NCBI GenBank assembly: GCA_002385475.1
Contig: DGDO01000019.1
Coordinates: 1 to 12,148 of the forward strand
Direction of reading: 5' to 3'
Length of the DNA stretch: 12,148 nt
Source: Candidatus Sordicultor fermentans
GTDB lineage: Bacteria > Atribacterota > Atribacteria > Atribacterales > Caldatribacteriaceae
The position numbers and the translations under genes are program-made. The stretch's first letter is position 1, and every line of letters begins with the position of its first letter. Below are positions 6,302 through 12,148 of this stretch, piece after piece. The notes under the pieces are model-generated. The model had not been told where the DNA came from. It saw only the letters and a list, made by a program, of their open reading frames with translations, and searched no databases.

Positions 6302-7237
6302 ATGCGAGTAGGTTGTTTAGGAGAGCTTCTGGTAGAAATAATGAGAGACAGAGTAGATGTACCCTTCGACGTGCCCGATATTTTTGTAGGGCCTTTCCCG
6401 AGCGGTGCTCCAGCTATTTTTGCCGATTGCCTGGCTCGTTTAGGAGAAGAAGTTTTCTTTGTAGGAGCGGTGGGAGAAGACGACTTCGGGAAAATGATTC
6501 TCCGGAGATTGAAAGAAGATGGAGTGGACATTGGAGGGGTTAAGATTCTTCCCGATTTTACGACCGGTGTAGCTTTCGTCACCTATTTCCGAGACGGAAG
6601 CCGAAAATTCATTTATCACATATCTCAAGCTGCTGCTGGCCAGATATTCCCCTCTGATATTGATGAAGAACAGTTTTCTCGTCTGGATTACCTGCATGTC
6701 ATGGGCTCCAGCATGCTCATCAATGATAATTGCTGCGATGCTTACCTTCGAGCAATAGAAATAGTGAAGAAAAAGGGAGGAAAAATCAGTTTTGATCCCA
6801 ATTTCCGCCCCGAGCTTCTGGGAGCAGGTAAAGCTCGAGCGCTGTTCCAGCCCATTGTGCAGGAGAGTTTTGTTCTTTTTCCCACGCAGGAAGAGCTGGA
6901 AGTGCTAAGTGGAGAAAAAGATGTGGACAAGGGGACAGCGGTGTTGCTATCTCAGGGGCCAGAAATAATTGCCTTGAAACAGGGGAAAAAGGGTTCCACC
7001 ATTTTTACCTCTAAAGAAAAATTATTTATCCCTGCCTTCCCGGTGGAGGAAGTAGACCCCACTGGAGCTGGTGATTGCTACTGTGCCGGGTTTTTAGCCG
7101 GCCTTTCCCGGGGGCTGCCCCTTATAGAGGTGGGCAGGTTAGCTAATGCGGTAGGAGCTTTAGCTGTAACCAAAAAAGGCCCCATGGAGGGAGCGCCCAC
7201 TCAAAAAGAGTTAGAAGAGTTTTTGAAAAAATTTTGA
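6302..7237 (+). CDS. PfkB-family carbohydrate kinase
   Basis: A 311-residue cytoplasmic ribokinase-family enzyme that transfers phosphate from ATP to a sugar hydroxyl. The N-terminal signature region has PSGAPAIFADCLARLG (33-48). The C-terminal signature is DPTGAGD (252-258), with Asp258 as the catalytic base and the GAG anion hole. Length and order are normal for fructokinase or 2-keto-3-deoxygluconate kinase types. The ATG at 6302 has AAAGGAGAG upstream. It is followed after 16 bases by a GatZ/KbaZ-like gene, and preceded by a ruined polyol-type dehydrogenase. The old pathway was therefore probably polyol to ketose, to ketose phosphate, to cleavage. The exact sugar (fructose, tagatose, a phosphorylated ketose or a keto-acid) cannot be told from the sequence. 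Confidence 0.9.
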   Translation: MRVGCLGELLVEIMRDRVDVPFDVPDIFVGPFPSGAPAIFADCLARLGEEVFFVGAVGEDDFGKMILRRLKEDGVDIGGVKILPDFTTGVAFVTYFRDGSRKFIYHISQAAAGQIFPSDIDEEQFSRLDYLHVMGSSMLINDNCCDAYLRAIEIVKKKGGKISFDPNFRPELLGAGKARALFQPIVQESFVLFPTQEELEVLSGEKDVDKGTAVLLSQGPEIIALKQGKKGSTIFTSKEKLFIPAFPVEEVDPTGAGDCYCAGFLAGLSRGLPLIEVGRLANAVGALAVTKKGPMEGAPTQKELEEFLKKF

Positions 7238-7253
7238 AAAGGAGAGAAGTCTT

Positions 7254-8555
7254 TTGTTGAGAAGAGATAAAGTAGACCAGAGCTATATCCGCCGCAAGGC
7301 AGAAGAAGAAGGAGTCCCGGTGGTTGATTTTTTGCTGCGTAAAATGAAAGAATTAGAAAAAGTGGAGGGGAGGCCTTCCACCCTCTTTGCTGCTTGTCCT
7401 AATTCTGAGACGGTTATTAAGGCTGCACTGCGTTCGGCAAAGAGAGCCAATGCCCCCATTAAGTTTGCTGCCACTTTAAACCAGGTGGATGAAGATGGAG
7501 GATATACCGGCCTTACACAATCTGAGTTTGTGGAAATGGTAAAAATAGAAGCCGAGGCCATTAGTTATGAGGGGCTGATCATCGTTGCCCTCGACCACGG
7601 AGGACCCTGGCTTAAAGACCAACACAGTATAGAAAACTGGAGTCTCGAAGAAACCATGACAGCGGTTAAAAAATCGCTGGAAGCAGCGATAGATGCAGGA
7701 TATGATTTTCTCCACATTGATCCCACAGTAGATAAAACTCTTCCCCCGGGAGAGATTATCCCCATAGAGCGGGTAGTAGAGAGAACCATAGAGCTGATAA
7801 AACATGCTGAAAACTACCGCCGAAAAAAAGGGATTGCCCCCCTGGGTTATGAGGTGGGGACAGAAGAGGTTCATGGAGGGCTGGCCAATCTTGAAGTGTT
7901 CGACCGCTTTCTCTCCCTCCTCAAGGAAGGCTTAGAAAAAGAGGGGTTATCGGAGGTGTGGCCCATACTCATCGTGGGAAAAGTGGGGACAGACCTTCAC
8001 ACCACCATTTTTGACCCTGAGGTGGCAAAGACACTCGCTGAAAAAGCGGCAAAATATGGCTCTTTTATCAAAGGACATTATACCGATTATGTGGAAAACC
8101 CTGAAGAATACCCTCTCTCGGGGATGGGAGCAGCAAACGTGGGTCCGGAATTTACCGAAGAAGAATACAATGCCTTGACTCAGCTGGCTCAGCTGGAAGA
8201 TAAATTGAAAAAAGAGAAGCTCATTGCTCGTTCCTCTTTGATTCTTCAGGTTCTGGAAAAAGAGGTATACGAGAGTAATCGCTGGCAAAAGTGGTTAAAA
8301 GGAGAAGAAAAAGGCAAAGACTTATACGATCTCTCTCCCTCTCGCCAGAAGTGGCTGATAAAAACTGGTTGTCGCTATATCTGGGCTCAACCTCGGGTAG
8401 TGGCCAGTCGCACTCTTCTTTATCGCAACTTAGAACAAAACGGTTATCGGGGAGAGGAAATGGTCCTTTTACAGGTGGAGAGAGCTATGGATAAATATTT
8501 CCGGACTTTTAACCTCATCGACCTCCACGACCGCCTGAAAAAAGTAGTTGAGTAA
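7254..8555 (+). CDS. GatZ/KbaZ-like protein (tagatose-bisphosphate aldolase non-catalytic-subunit family)
   Basis: 433 residues, close to the usual 420-430. Blocks shared with E. coli GatZ/KbaZ appear in order: ACPNSETVIKAALRSA (47-62), NQVDEDGGYTGLT (76-88), IIVALDHGGPW (109-119; E. coli has ILGGDHLGPN), AGYDFLHIDPT (148-158), YEVGTEEVHGG (199-209), and later IKGHYTDYVENPE and ANVGPEFT. In enteric bacteria this subunit supports the class II aldolase GatY/KbaY, which cleaves D-tagatose 1,6-bisphosphate. No catalytic partner gene is here, so it may act alone or with a distant partner. Several positions (LDHGG, VDEDGG) differ from the enteric proteins, suggesting a separate subfamily. The start is TTG at 7254 (a second TTG follows at 7257), with GGAGAG seven bases upstream. 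It is in an operon with the PfkB kinase and ended by a strong terminator. Confidence 0.85.
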   Translation: MLRRDKVDQSYIRRKAEEEGVPVVDFLLRKMKELEKVEGRPSTLFAACPNSETVIKAALRSAKRANAPIKFAATLNQVDEDGGYTGLTQSEFVEMVKIEAEAISYEGLIIVALDHGGPWLKDQHSIENWSLEETMTAVKKSLEAAIDAGYDFLHIDPTVDKTLPPGEIIPIERVVERTIELIKHAENYRRKKGIAPLGYEVGTEEVHGGLANLEVFDRFLSLLKEGLEKEGLSEVWPILIVGKVGTDLHTTIFDPEVAKTLAEKAAKYGSFIKGHYTDYVENPEEYPLSGMGAANVGPEFTEEEYNALTQLAQLEDKLKKEKLIARSSLILQVLEKEVYESNRWQKWLKGEEKGKDLYDLSPSRQKWLIKTGCRYIWAQPRVVASRTLLYRNLEQNGYRGEEMVLLQVERAMDKYFRTFNLIDLHDRLKKVVE

Positions 8556-8559
8556 TAAG

Positions 8560-8599
8560 AAGCTAACCGAGGGAAGCCCCTCCCTCGGTTAGCTTTGTT
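8560..8599 (+). terminator. Intrinsic terminator of the sugar operon
   Basis: Perfect 15-bp stem, AAGCTAACCGAGGGA (8560-8574) with its complement at 8581-8595, a 6-base loop (AGCCCC), and a short T-rich tail (TTTGTT). It lies just after the GatZ-like stop codon. Confidence 0.9.
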
Positions 8600-8645
8600 C
8601 GCGGCGGCTATGGGTGGGGAACGTTTCCTGTGGTTTCTTCCCCCT

Positions 8646-8857
8646 CATTTCCGAAATCTTTTGTCGGAAATCCAAATGTTTTTGTCTTTAAATAATTTAG
8701 ATTCCTGATAGAAACATTCAGGAATGACAGATAAGGGAAGTGACAGAACCCACTCAGGGGTGATGATTCCTCCTTCCGTTGTTTCCCGAATCTTTAGTCG
8801 GGAATCCATGGTTTTCAAATACTTCTGGACCCCTCGCAGAAGCATTCAGGGGCAGGC
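8646..8857. repeat. Two copies of a double stem-loop repeat unit
   Basis: Unit 1 (about 8646-8731) has stem-loop A, TTTCCGA/TCGGAAA (8648-8654, 8664-8670), then stem-loop B, ATTCCTGA/TCAGGAAT (8701-8708, 8718-8725). Unit 2 (about 8780-8857) has A', TTCCCGA/TCGGGAA (8783-8789, 8798-8804), then B', CCCCT/AGGGG (8830-8834, 8848-8852). A and A' share the loop ATCTTT; B and B' share AGAA and CATTCAGG. The arms differ between units at matched positions, so pairing is kept. They resemble the GGAATGAC-type short palindromes scattered between genes in many genomes. No gene is seen from 8600 to 9045. Confidence 0.65.
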
Positions 8858-9045
8858 TAAATACGGCTCGCAAGTTGCCGGGGTGAGGGTGAGAGAAAGA
8901 ATATATTATAAAGCCCTCCCCGGAAGGGAGAAAAAAAGAAAGGAATCCAGAAGAGAGATCCCCGCGACACTGGCTGTTTTTCTTCCAACGTGGTTTATTT
9001 TGCCTTTTTATGTGTTGACCCGATGTGTTTGGTAGAGTAGAAATG
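8858..9045. other. Gene-free stretch before the istB remnant
   Basis: No convincing gene. Near 8882-8893 it has GGTGAGGGTG, the reverse of a motif at 1165-1176. It also has a CTCCC/GGGAG hairpin near 8920-8932 followed by A residues, and a TTGACC at 9015-9020 just upstream of the repeat copy. Its boundary with the istB remnant is at about 9045/9046. Confidence 0.4.
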
Positions 9046-9231
9046 CAACACAGCGGAAGTTAAAAAGTACAGCATAAAAATTACTACAAACCTGGAATTC
9101 AGCAAGTGGAATGGAATATTTTATGATGAGATAAGACATCCGCCATCATTGACCGTTTAGTTCATCACAGTCATTTGCTGGTCTTTTCCGAACCAAGTTA
9201 TCCTTTGCCTCATTCTACTATAAGCTGTTAA
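9046..9231 (+). mobile_element. IS21-family istB C-terminal remnant (includes right copy of direct repeat)
   Basis: From 9053 the frame reads AEVKKYSIKI, then TTNLEFSKWNGIFYDE. After a frameshift near 9130-9150 the next frame gives AIIDRLVHHSHLLVFSEPSY and stops at 9229-9231. In intact IstB helper ATPases the C-terminal order is the same: an 'SIIITTNL.FSeW..iF.d' segment followed by 'A.iDRL.HHsh....geSYR'. Only about 60 codons of some 250 remain; the Walker motifs, istA and terminal repeats are absent. A TAG at 9038-9040 blocks the frame upstream. Positions 9049-9085 are identical to 4-40. From 9232 to 9398 there is no gene, only a small inverted repeat (AAGAGA/TCTCTT, 9305-9319). Confidence 0.83.
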
Positions 9232-9398
9232 TTCTGAAATTGAAGGTGCTGCGAAAATTAGCTTCCGGAATACTGCAAATTCATATTACCAAATACAACC
9301 CCCGAAGAGAGCGTCTCTTATTGTTCTGTCACAGGTTGTTTGGTGATATGCTTATAGTTAGCGAATATATTCGGAAAAAATTCTGGAGCGTGTATTAA

Positions 9399-9765
9399 AT
9401 GTTAGAGGAAACAAAAGCCATTAAAAATGTAAAAATATGATTGTGGACGCTCTTTCTCGAGAGGGCATCGAAAAGGTGAGAGTAATTCTTTTTGGTTCCC
9501 GAGCGTGGAGGGATCCTCAAAAGAGCAGTGACTGGGATTTGCTGGTTCTCATCGATACAGAGCTTCCTCTCCCAAAAAGGAAAGGAAGCTGGAGCGTTCT
9601 TTATAATGACCTCCGCCTTTCTTTTCCCGGCTACTCTTTTGATATTCTTATAAAGAATTCTGCAGTTTTTGAAAAGGAAAAGCTGCCATTGTTCACGAAG
9701 CCTATCTTGAGGGAAAGAGGTATGAAGGAGGAAATCATCAGCTGCTGAATCAAGAAAGCCGATGA
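9399..9765 (+). pseudogene. MNT-type nucleotidyltransferase, frameshifted
   Basis: Minimal nucleotidyltransferase, the antitoxin/AMPylator half of MNT-HEPN pairs. The longest open part (9437-9748) has VILFGSRAWRDP, SSDWDLLVLID with the two metal-binding aspartates, and the third aspartate in YSFDILI. The Gly normally after GSRAW is Arg. Two frame breaks are likely. A better start, ATG at 9399 after GGAG, reads MLEETKAIKNVK and then loses frame just before 9437. The end should read AAIVHEAYLEGKRYE (another frame, stop at 9763-9765), as in intact MNT proteins, but one base seems lost near 9690. It overlaps the start of the HEPN gene by about 44 bases. The 103-residue product from 9437 keeps the active-site part, so activity cannot be fully excluded. 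Confidence 0.8.
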
Positions 9766-10104
9766 AGGCTTTATGTCGGCTGAGTATCTGCTGGAGGTGG
9801 CCGAACCCCCCATGGGCGTTGTTTGTTTTCACTGCCAGCAAGCAGTAGAGGGGCATCTCAAAGCCTACGACTTATCTGGACATAAGAGCGCCAAAAAACC
9901 ACGACCTGGCTTCTCTTTTGAATTGTCTTTTTGTTTTTAGCGCTGTAGGCCATCCTATCATCACTTCGTTTTGCTTTACCAAAGGGGCACTTCTTGAGAA
10001 TTTTCCAAGGGACATTATTGTAGAATAGCTACGGGATAGGTAAAATCGCTTCTCGCTATACCCGGGAGGAGGAACACACCATGCTCTTGAGCGATTCTCG
10101 GTGA
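9722..10104 (+). pseudogene. HEPN-domain protein remnant, partner of the MNT gene
   Basis: From ATG at 9722 the frame reads MKEEIISC, then TGA (9746-9748, where tryptophan is usual), then IKKADEGFMSAEYLLEVAE and FHCQQAVEGHLKAY, the HEPN helical core. After a frame change near 9893-9900 it reads HDLASLLNCL, the typical 'tHdL..LL' helix. A later piece, KIASRYTREEE near 10040-10075, matches the 'a.RYp' end, and a stop follows at 10102-10104. Every block of an approximately 130-residue HEPN protein is present in order, but a stop and at least two shifts kill it. With the MNT gene upstream this was a two-gene MNT-HEPN toxin-antitoxin-type module. Confidence 0.8.
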
Positions 10105-10137
10105 GAAACCCGACTCTTGCGATTGCCGGATCTTTTT

Positions 10138-11223
10138 TCATAGTTCACTCCGACGAGCTTTGTAGATGAGTTCTCGATAATGGTTAAAGTTTTCCAGAGT
10201 CATCTCCGGGGGAACTCCTCCTGCTCCTGAGAGTATGAATCTTCTGTCTCCTCCTATCTTTACCACTTCTCCGATGTGCTCTTTCAGCTCTTCTTTGTTC
10301 ATCTGGCCAATGGTGCAACTTATTCCTCCTTTTAAAGTTACTGCCTCTCCGAATTCTTTTTTTAGGGCTGGAAAGTCCATTCCATCATATGAATCGAGAG
10401 GATCGATGGAATCAAATCCCACCTCTACCAGATCTTGAAACAGGGGCATAATATTACCGTGGGAGTGGAAGGTAACTTTCAGACCTGCTTTTTTAAAGGC
10501 TTCTACCATTTTTCGGTGATTTTCCTTGAAAATCTGTCGATATTGTTGAGGGCTAAAATAGGGAGCCTTTTGGGCTCCGAGATCATCGGTTATCCAGATA
10601 CCATCTACTTCACACTCTTCTTTTACCATCAAACCCAGTTTGATGATAGCATTTACTGCTCGCTCTGACATTTTCTTCACTCTCTCGGGATTCAGGACAA
10701 TATCCATTAAGGTGTTTTCAAATCCCCGAAAGAGCATCCAAGTAGCCTCAAAAGCTCCTTTGCCCTCCATAGTGACAAAATATCCTCGGTCTTTGAGCTT
10801 TTTCACTGGTTCTCGGAGGGCTCTTATCCTTTTTCTCAGCTTTTCTTCATCAGGCTCGGACAATCTTTCCCAGTCTTCCAGATTATTTACCGGGTTATAA
10901 ATGGCTTTGGCGTGATAGGGCTTTTTGCGCCAGTACCAGATTCCCCCATAGAAAGTGCGAGCCAGGAGGTGGGTATCGTCTTCGGAAATTATGTCACAAA
11001 AGATACCGGGGCCACCTGGTATATTCAAAGGAGCAGGGATTATTACCCAGTCAGACTGGAAAAGTTCAGCCTCGAGAAGAGCTATCTCTTCCCACCCTGC
11101 TTTCATCACCTGAGGGCCAAAGAAAGATAGCCGAGCCTCCAAACAGTTAAAACCATCGATATAGGGAAGAATGTCGGTGGGCTTTCCTTCTAAAGCATTG
11201 ATTATTCTCTCATAAGAAGTCAT
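10138..11223 (-). CDS. Uroporphyrinogen decarboxylase (URO-D) family protein
   Basis: 361 residues with the URO-D/methyltransferase TIM-barrel layout: SYERIINALEGKPTDILPY at the N-terminus (3-21), GIWITDDLGAQKAPYFSP (208-224), KVTFHSHGNIMPLFQDLVEVG (249-269) with HSHG at 253-256, IDPLDSYDGMD (273-283), LKGGISC (297-303) and GGVPPEMTLENF (335-346). True HemE enzymes carry a different N-terminal substrate motif. Corrinoid methyltransferases of the MtaA/MtbA type have HxC in place of HSH. So this is an uncharacterised paralogue, possibly a methyltransferase or sugar-linked enzyme. The ATG at 11223-11221 has AAAGGGG upstream. It stands alone, diverging from the Rrf2 gene; its 3' end nearly touches the HEPN remnant, and no clear terminator is seen. 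Family firm, reaction unknown. Confidence 0.88.
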   Translation of the reverse strand: MTSYERIINALEGKPTDILPYIDGFNCLEARLSFFGPQVMKAGWEEIALLEAELFQSDWVIIPAPLNIPGGPGIFCDIISEDDTHLLARTFYGGIWYWRKKPYHAKAIYNPVNNLEDWERLSEPDEEKLRKRIRALREPVKKLKDRGYFVTMEGKGAFEATWMLFRGFENTLMDIVLNPERVKKMSERAVNAIIKLGLMVKEECEVDGIWITDDLGAQKAPYFSPQQYRQIFKENHRKMVEAFKKAGLKVTFHSHGNIMPLFQDLVEVGFDSIDPLDSYDGMDFPALKKEFGEAVTLKGGISCTIGQMNKEELKEHIGEVVKIGGDRRFILSGAGGVPPEMTLENFNHYRELIYKARRSEL

Positions 11224-11285
11224 AGAGTCTTTCCCCTTTAACTTTTATTTCTTTTATTATATTATCATTTGCAACGTTTTCGAGT

Positions 11286-11314
11286 TTGACAGCCAGGATT
11301 TTCGTTTCTATAAT
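11286..11314 (+). promoter_or_regulatory. Perfect-consensus sigma-70 promoter for the Rrf2 gene
   Basis: TTGACA (11286-11291), a 17-base spacer and TATAAT (11309-11314) match the consensus at all twelve positions. Transcription should begin near 11321, giving a leader of about 30 bases. The -10 and start region (TAATATTATTA) is AT-rich and nearly symmetrical, and could hold an Rrf2 autoregulation site. Confidence 0.85.
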
Positions 11315-11351
11315 ATTATTAAGGCAATCAGGATTATAAAATTTGGGAGTG

Positions 11352-11801
11352 ATGAAAATCCGTTTTTCTACTCGTTCCCGCTATGGCTTAAGGTTTATGA
11401 TAGAGCTGGCCACTTATTACGGTAAAAAAGACCTGGTCTTTCTCAGGGAGATAGCAGAAAAAGAGGGTATTTCAGAAAAATACCTGACCCAACTGGCTAT
11501 TCCTCTTAAGGCTCGAGGTTTAATTTCCTCTCGGCGAGGAGCAGGAGGAGGCTATCGTCTCTCTCGCCACCCCGCTCAGATTACGGCAAAAGAGGTGGTA
11601 GAAGCTTTAGAGGGAGGAATTTTCCCCGTGGATTGTCTGGAAAGTCCCGATATCTGTTCCCGGACTTCTTTCTGTGCAGCAAGGAAAATGTGGAAAGAGC
11701 TTCAAGATAAAATTTCTGAGACTTTAGAAAAGTTTACTCTGGAAAATTTAGCTCAGATGCTCACCAATAGCCCTCCTTCACCGATAGATTTCTCTATTTA
11801 G
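11352..11801 (+). CDS. Rrf2-family transcriptional regulator, probably Fe-S
   Basis: 149 residues. The winged helix at 1-70 has the family features RFSTRSRYGLRFMIELA, LREIAEKEGISEKYLTQL and the wing RRGAGGGYRLSR. Three cysteines, C95-x6-C102-x5-C108 (DCLESPDICSRTSFC), sit where IscR-type members bind an iron-sulfur cluster, though the first spacing is one residue longer than in E. coli IscR. It therefore probably senses Fe-S status, redox state or a sulfur signal. The ATG at 11352 is chosen because it starts with the usual MKIRFSTRSRYG; GGGAG sits only two bases upstream, so initiation may be weak, and TTG at 11343 or GTG at 11349 are alternatives. Driven by a perfect promoter. The PP-loop gene begins eight bases after its stop, so the two are co-transcribed. 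Confidence 0.9.
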   Translation: MKIRFSTRSRYGLRFMIELATYYGKKDLVFLREIAEKEGISEKYLTQLAIPLKARGLISSRRGAGGGYRLSRHPAQITAKEVVEALEGGIFPVDCLESPDICSRTSFCAARKMWKELQDKISETLEKFTLENLAQMLTNSPPSPIDFSI

Positions 11802-11809
11802 GAGAGCTG

Positions 11810-12148
11810 ATGAGGGCAATTGGTCTTGTGTCAGGTGGTCTGGATAGTGCCTTAGCTATTTTTCTGCTCAAAAAACAGGGGATAGAGGTGATCGGGCTCA
11901 GTTTTTTGAGCCCTTTCTGGGAAAGTAAAAATACATTGAAGCGGCTAGCTCAGGAGCTGGAGATAGAGCTTCGGGAAATAGAGGTAGGAGAAGAGTATCT
12001 TGAGCTCCTGAAGAATCCTCAATTTGGGTATGGAAAAAACCTGAATCCCTGCATTGATTGCAAAATCTGGATGCTCAAAGAGGCAAGAAGAGAGATGGAA
12101 AAAGAGGGAGCACCTTTTGTTTTTACCGGTGAAGTTGTGGGACAACGT
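11810..12148 (+). CDS. PP-loop ATPase, tRNA-thiolation type (MnmA/ThiI-like), partial
   Basis: The first 113 codons are seen; the gene runs off the window. SGGLDSALA (8-16) is the PP-loop that binds ATP for adenylation. NPCIDCKIWMLKEA (79-92) supplies a CxxC pair, and FVFTGEVVGQR (103-113) follows. This order is typical of MnmA/ThiI-related proteins that activate a tRNA base for sulfur insertion; QueC-type enzymes share SGGLDS but carry their cysteines near the C-terminus. The substrate is not known. The ATG at 11810 has GGAGAG five bases upstream, overlapping the Rrf2 stop codon. An Fe-S/sulfur-sensing Rrf2 regulator in front of a sulfur-transfer enzyme makes functional sense. Confidence 0.82.
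   Translation, partial: MRAIGLVSGGLDSALAIFLLKKQGIEVIGLSFLSPFWESKNTLKRLAQELEIELREIEVGEEYLELLKNPQFGYGKNLNPCIDCKIWMLKEARREMEKEGAPFVFTGEVVGQR

Noticed and set aside
8646..8857. CRISPR-like array
   Set aside because: Only two diverged units with unequal arms and no regular repeat-spacer pattern; no cas genes in the window.
8920..8940. CTCCC/GGGAG hairpin as a terminator
   Set aside because: On the plus strand it is followed by A residues, not T, and no minus-strand gene lies upstream that would need it.
9015..9045. TTGACC at 9015 as a promoter or as an IS21 terminal repeat
   Set aside because: The matching -10 is weak (TAGAAA) and no matching inverted end is visible, so neither call can be supported.
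9872..10141. 89-codon minus-strand open frame
   Set aside because: Antisense to the decayed HEPN gene, whose conserved blocks are readable on the plus strand; no domain recognised in the minus frame.

Overview
The window reads as chromosomal DNA from a diderm (Gram-negative-type) bacterium. A TonB energy transducer and a BtuB-like outer-membrane receptor need an outer membrane. A uroporphyrinogen-decarboxylase-family protein, an Rrf2 regulator with three cysteines, a PP-loop thiolation-type enzyme and a cobalamin riboswitch suit an anaerobic, corrinoid-dependent lifestyle. AGA/AGG arginine codons are common. An uncultured anaerobic lineage (Atribacterota-like or similar) is a guess only; nothing here fixes the taxonomy.

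Layout. (1) 1-3660, minus strand: a cobalamin-uptake block. A cobalamin riboswitch with an intrinsic terminator (about 3413-3660) precedes a btuB-like receptor (1420-3312), then tonB (80-1126), closed by a terminator (30-63). The 293-base gap between the two genes has no gene but holds two back-to-back hairpins and a short interspersed-repeat-like palindrome. (2) 3716-4650: gene debris. There is a possible LarA-type C-terminal scrap, then a decayed IS66 transposase end; I recognise no gene in 3905-4049 or 4485-4649. (3) 4650-5909: an XRE repressor and an ImmA/IrrE-type metallopeptidase on the minus strand face a small sigma-region-4-like protein on the plus strand. The shared intergenic DNA has a strong promoter overlapped by three AGGAC half-sites. 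(4) 5930-8599, plus strand: a carbohydrate block. A wrecked zinc-dependent medium-chain dehydrogenase is followed by an intact PfkB kinase and an intact GatZ/KbaZ-like protein, ended by a strong terminator. (5) 8600-9045: no gene; two related copies of a double stem-loop unit whose paired arms differ in a compensating way. (6) 9046-10104: an IS21 istB remnant, then a decayed MNT-HEPN (nucleotidyltransferase/HEPN) pair. (7) 10138-12148: a URO-D-family gene (minus), diverging from a perfect-consensus promoter that drives an Rrf2 regulator and a PP-loop ATPase cut by the window end.

A 37-base perfect direct repeat, itself a piece of istB coding sequence, lies at 4-40 and again at 9049-9085. It brackets the uptake block, the regulatory module and the sugar operon. 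This, the two IS remnants and at least three broken gene modules mark the segment as rearranged, decaying accessory DNA around a few intact operons. The intact operons look functional: corrinoid uptake under corrinoid feedback, and phosphorylation plus probable aldol-type cleavage of a keto-sugar whose upstream dehydrogenase step has been lost.
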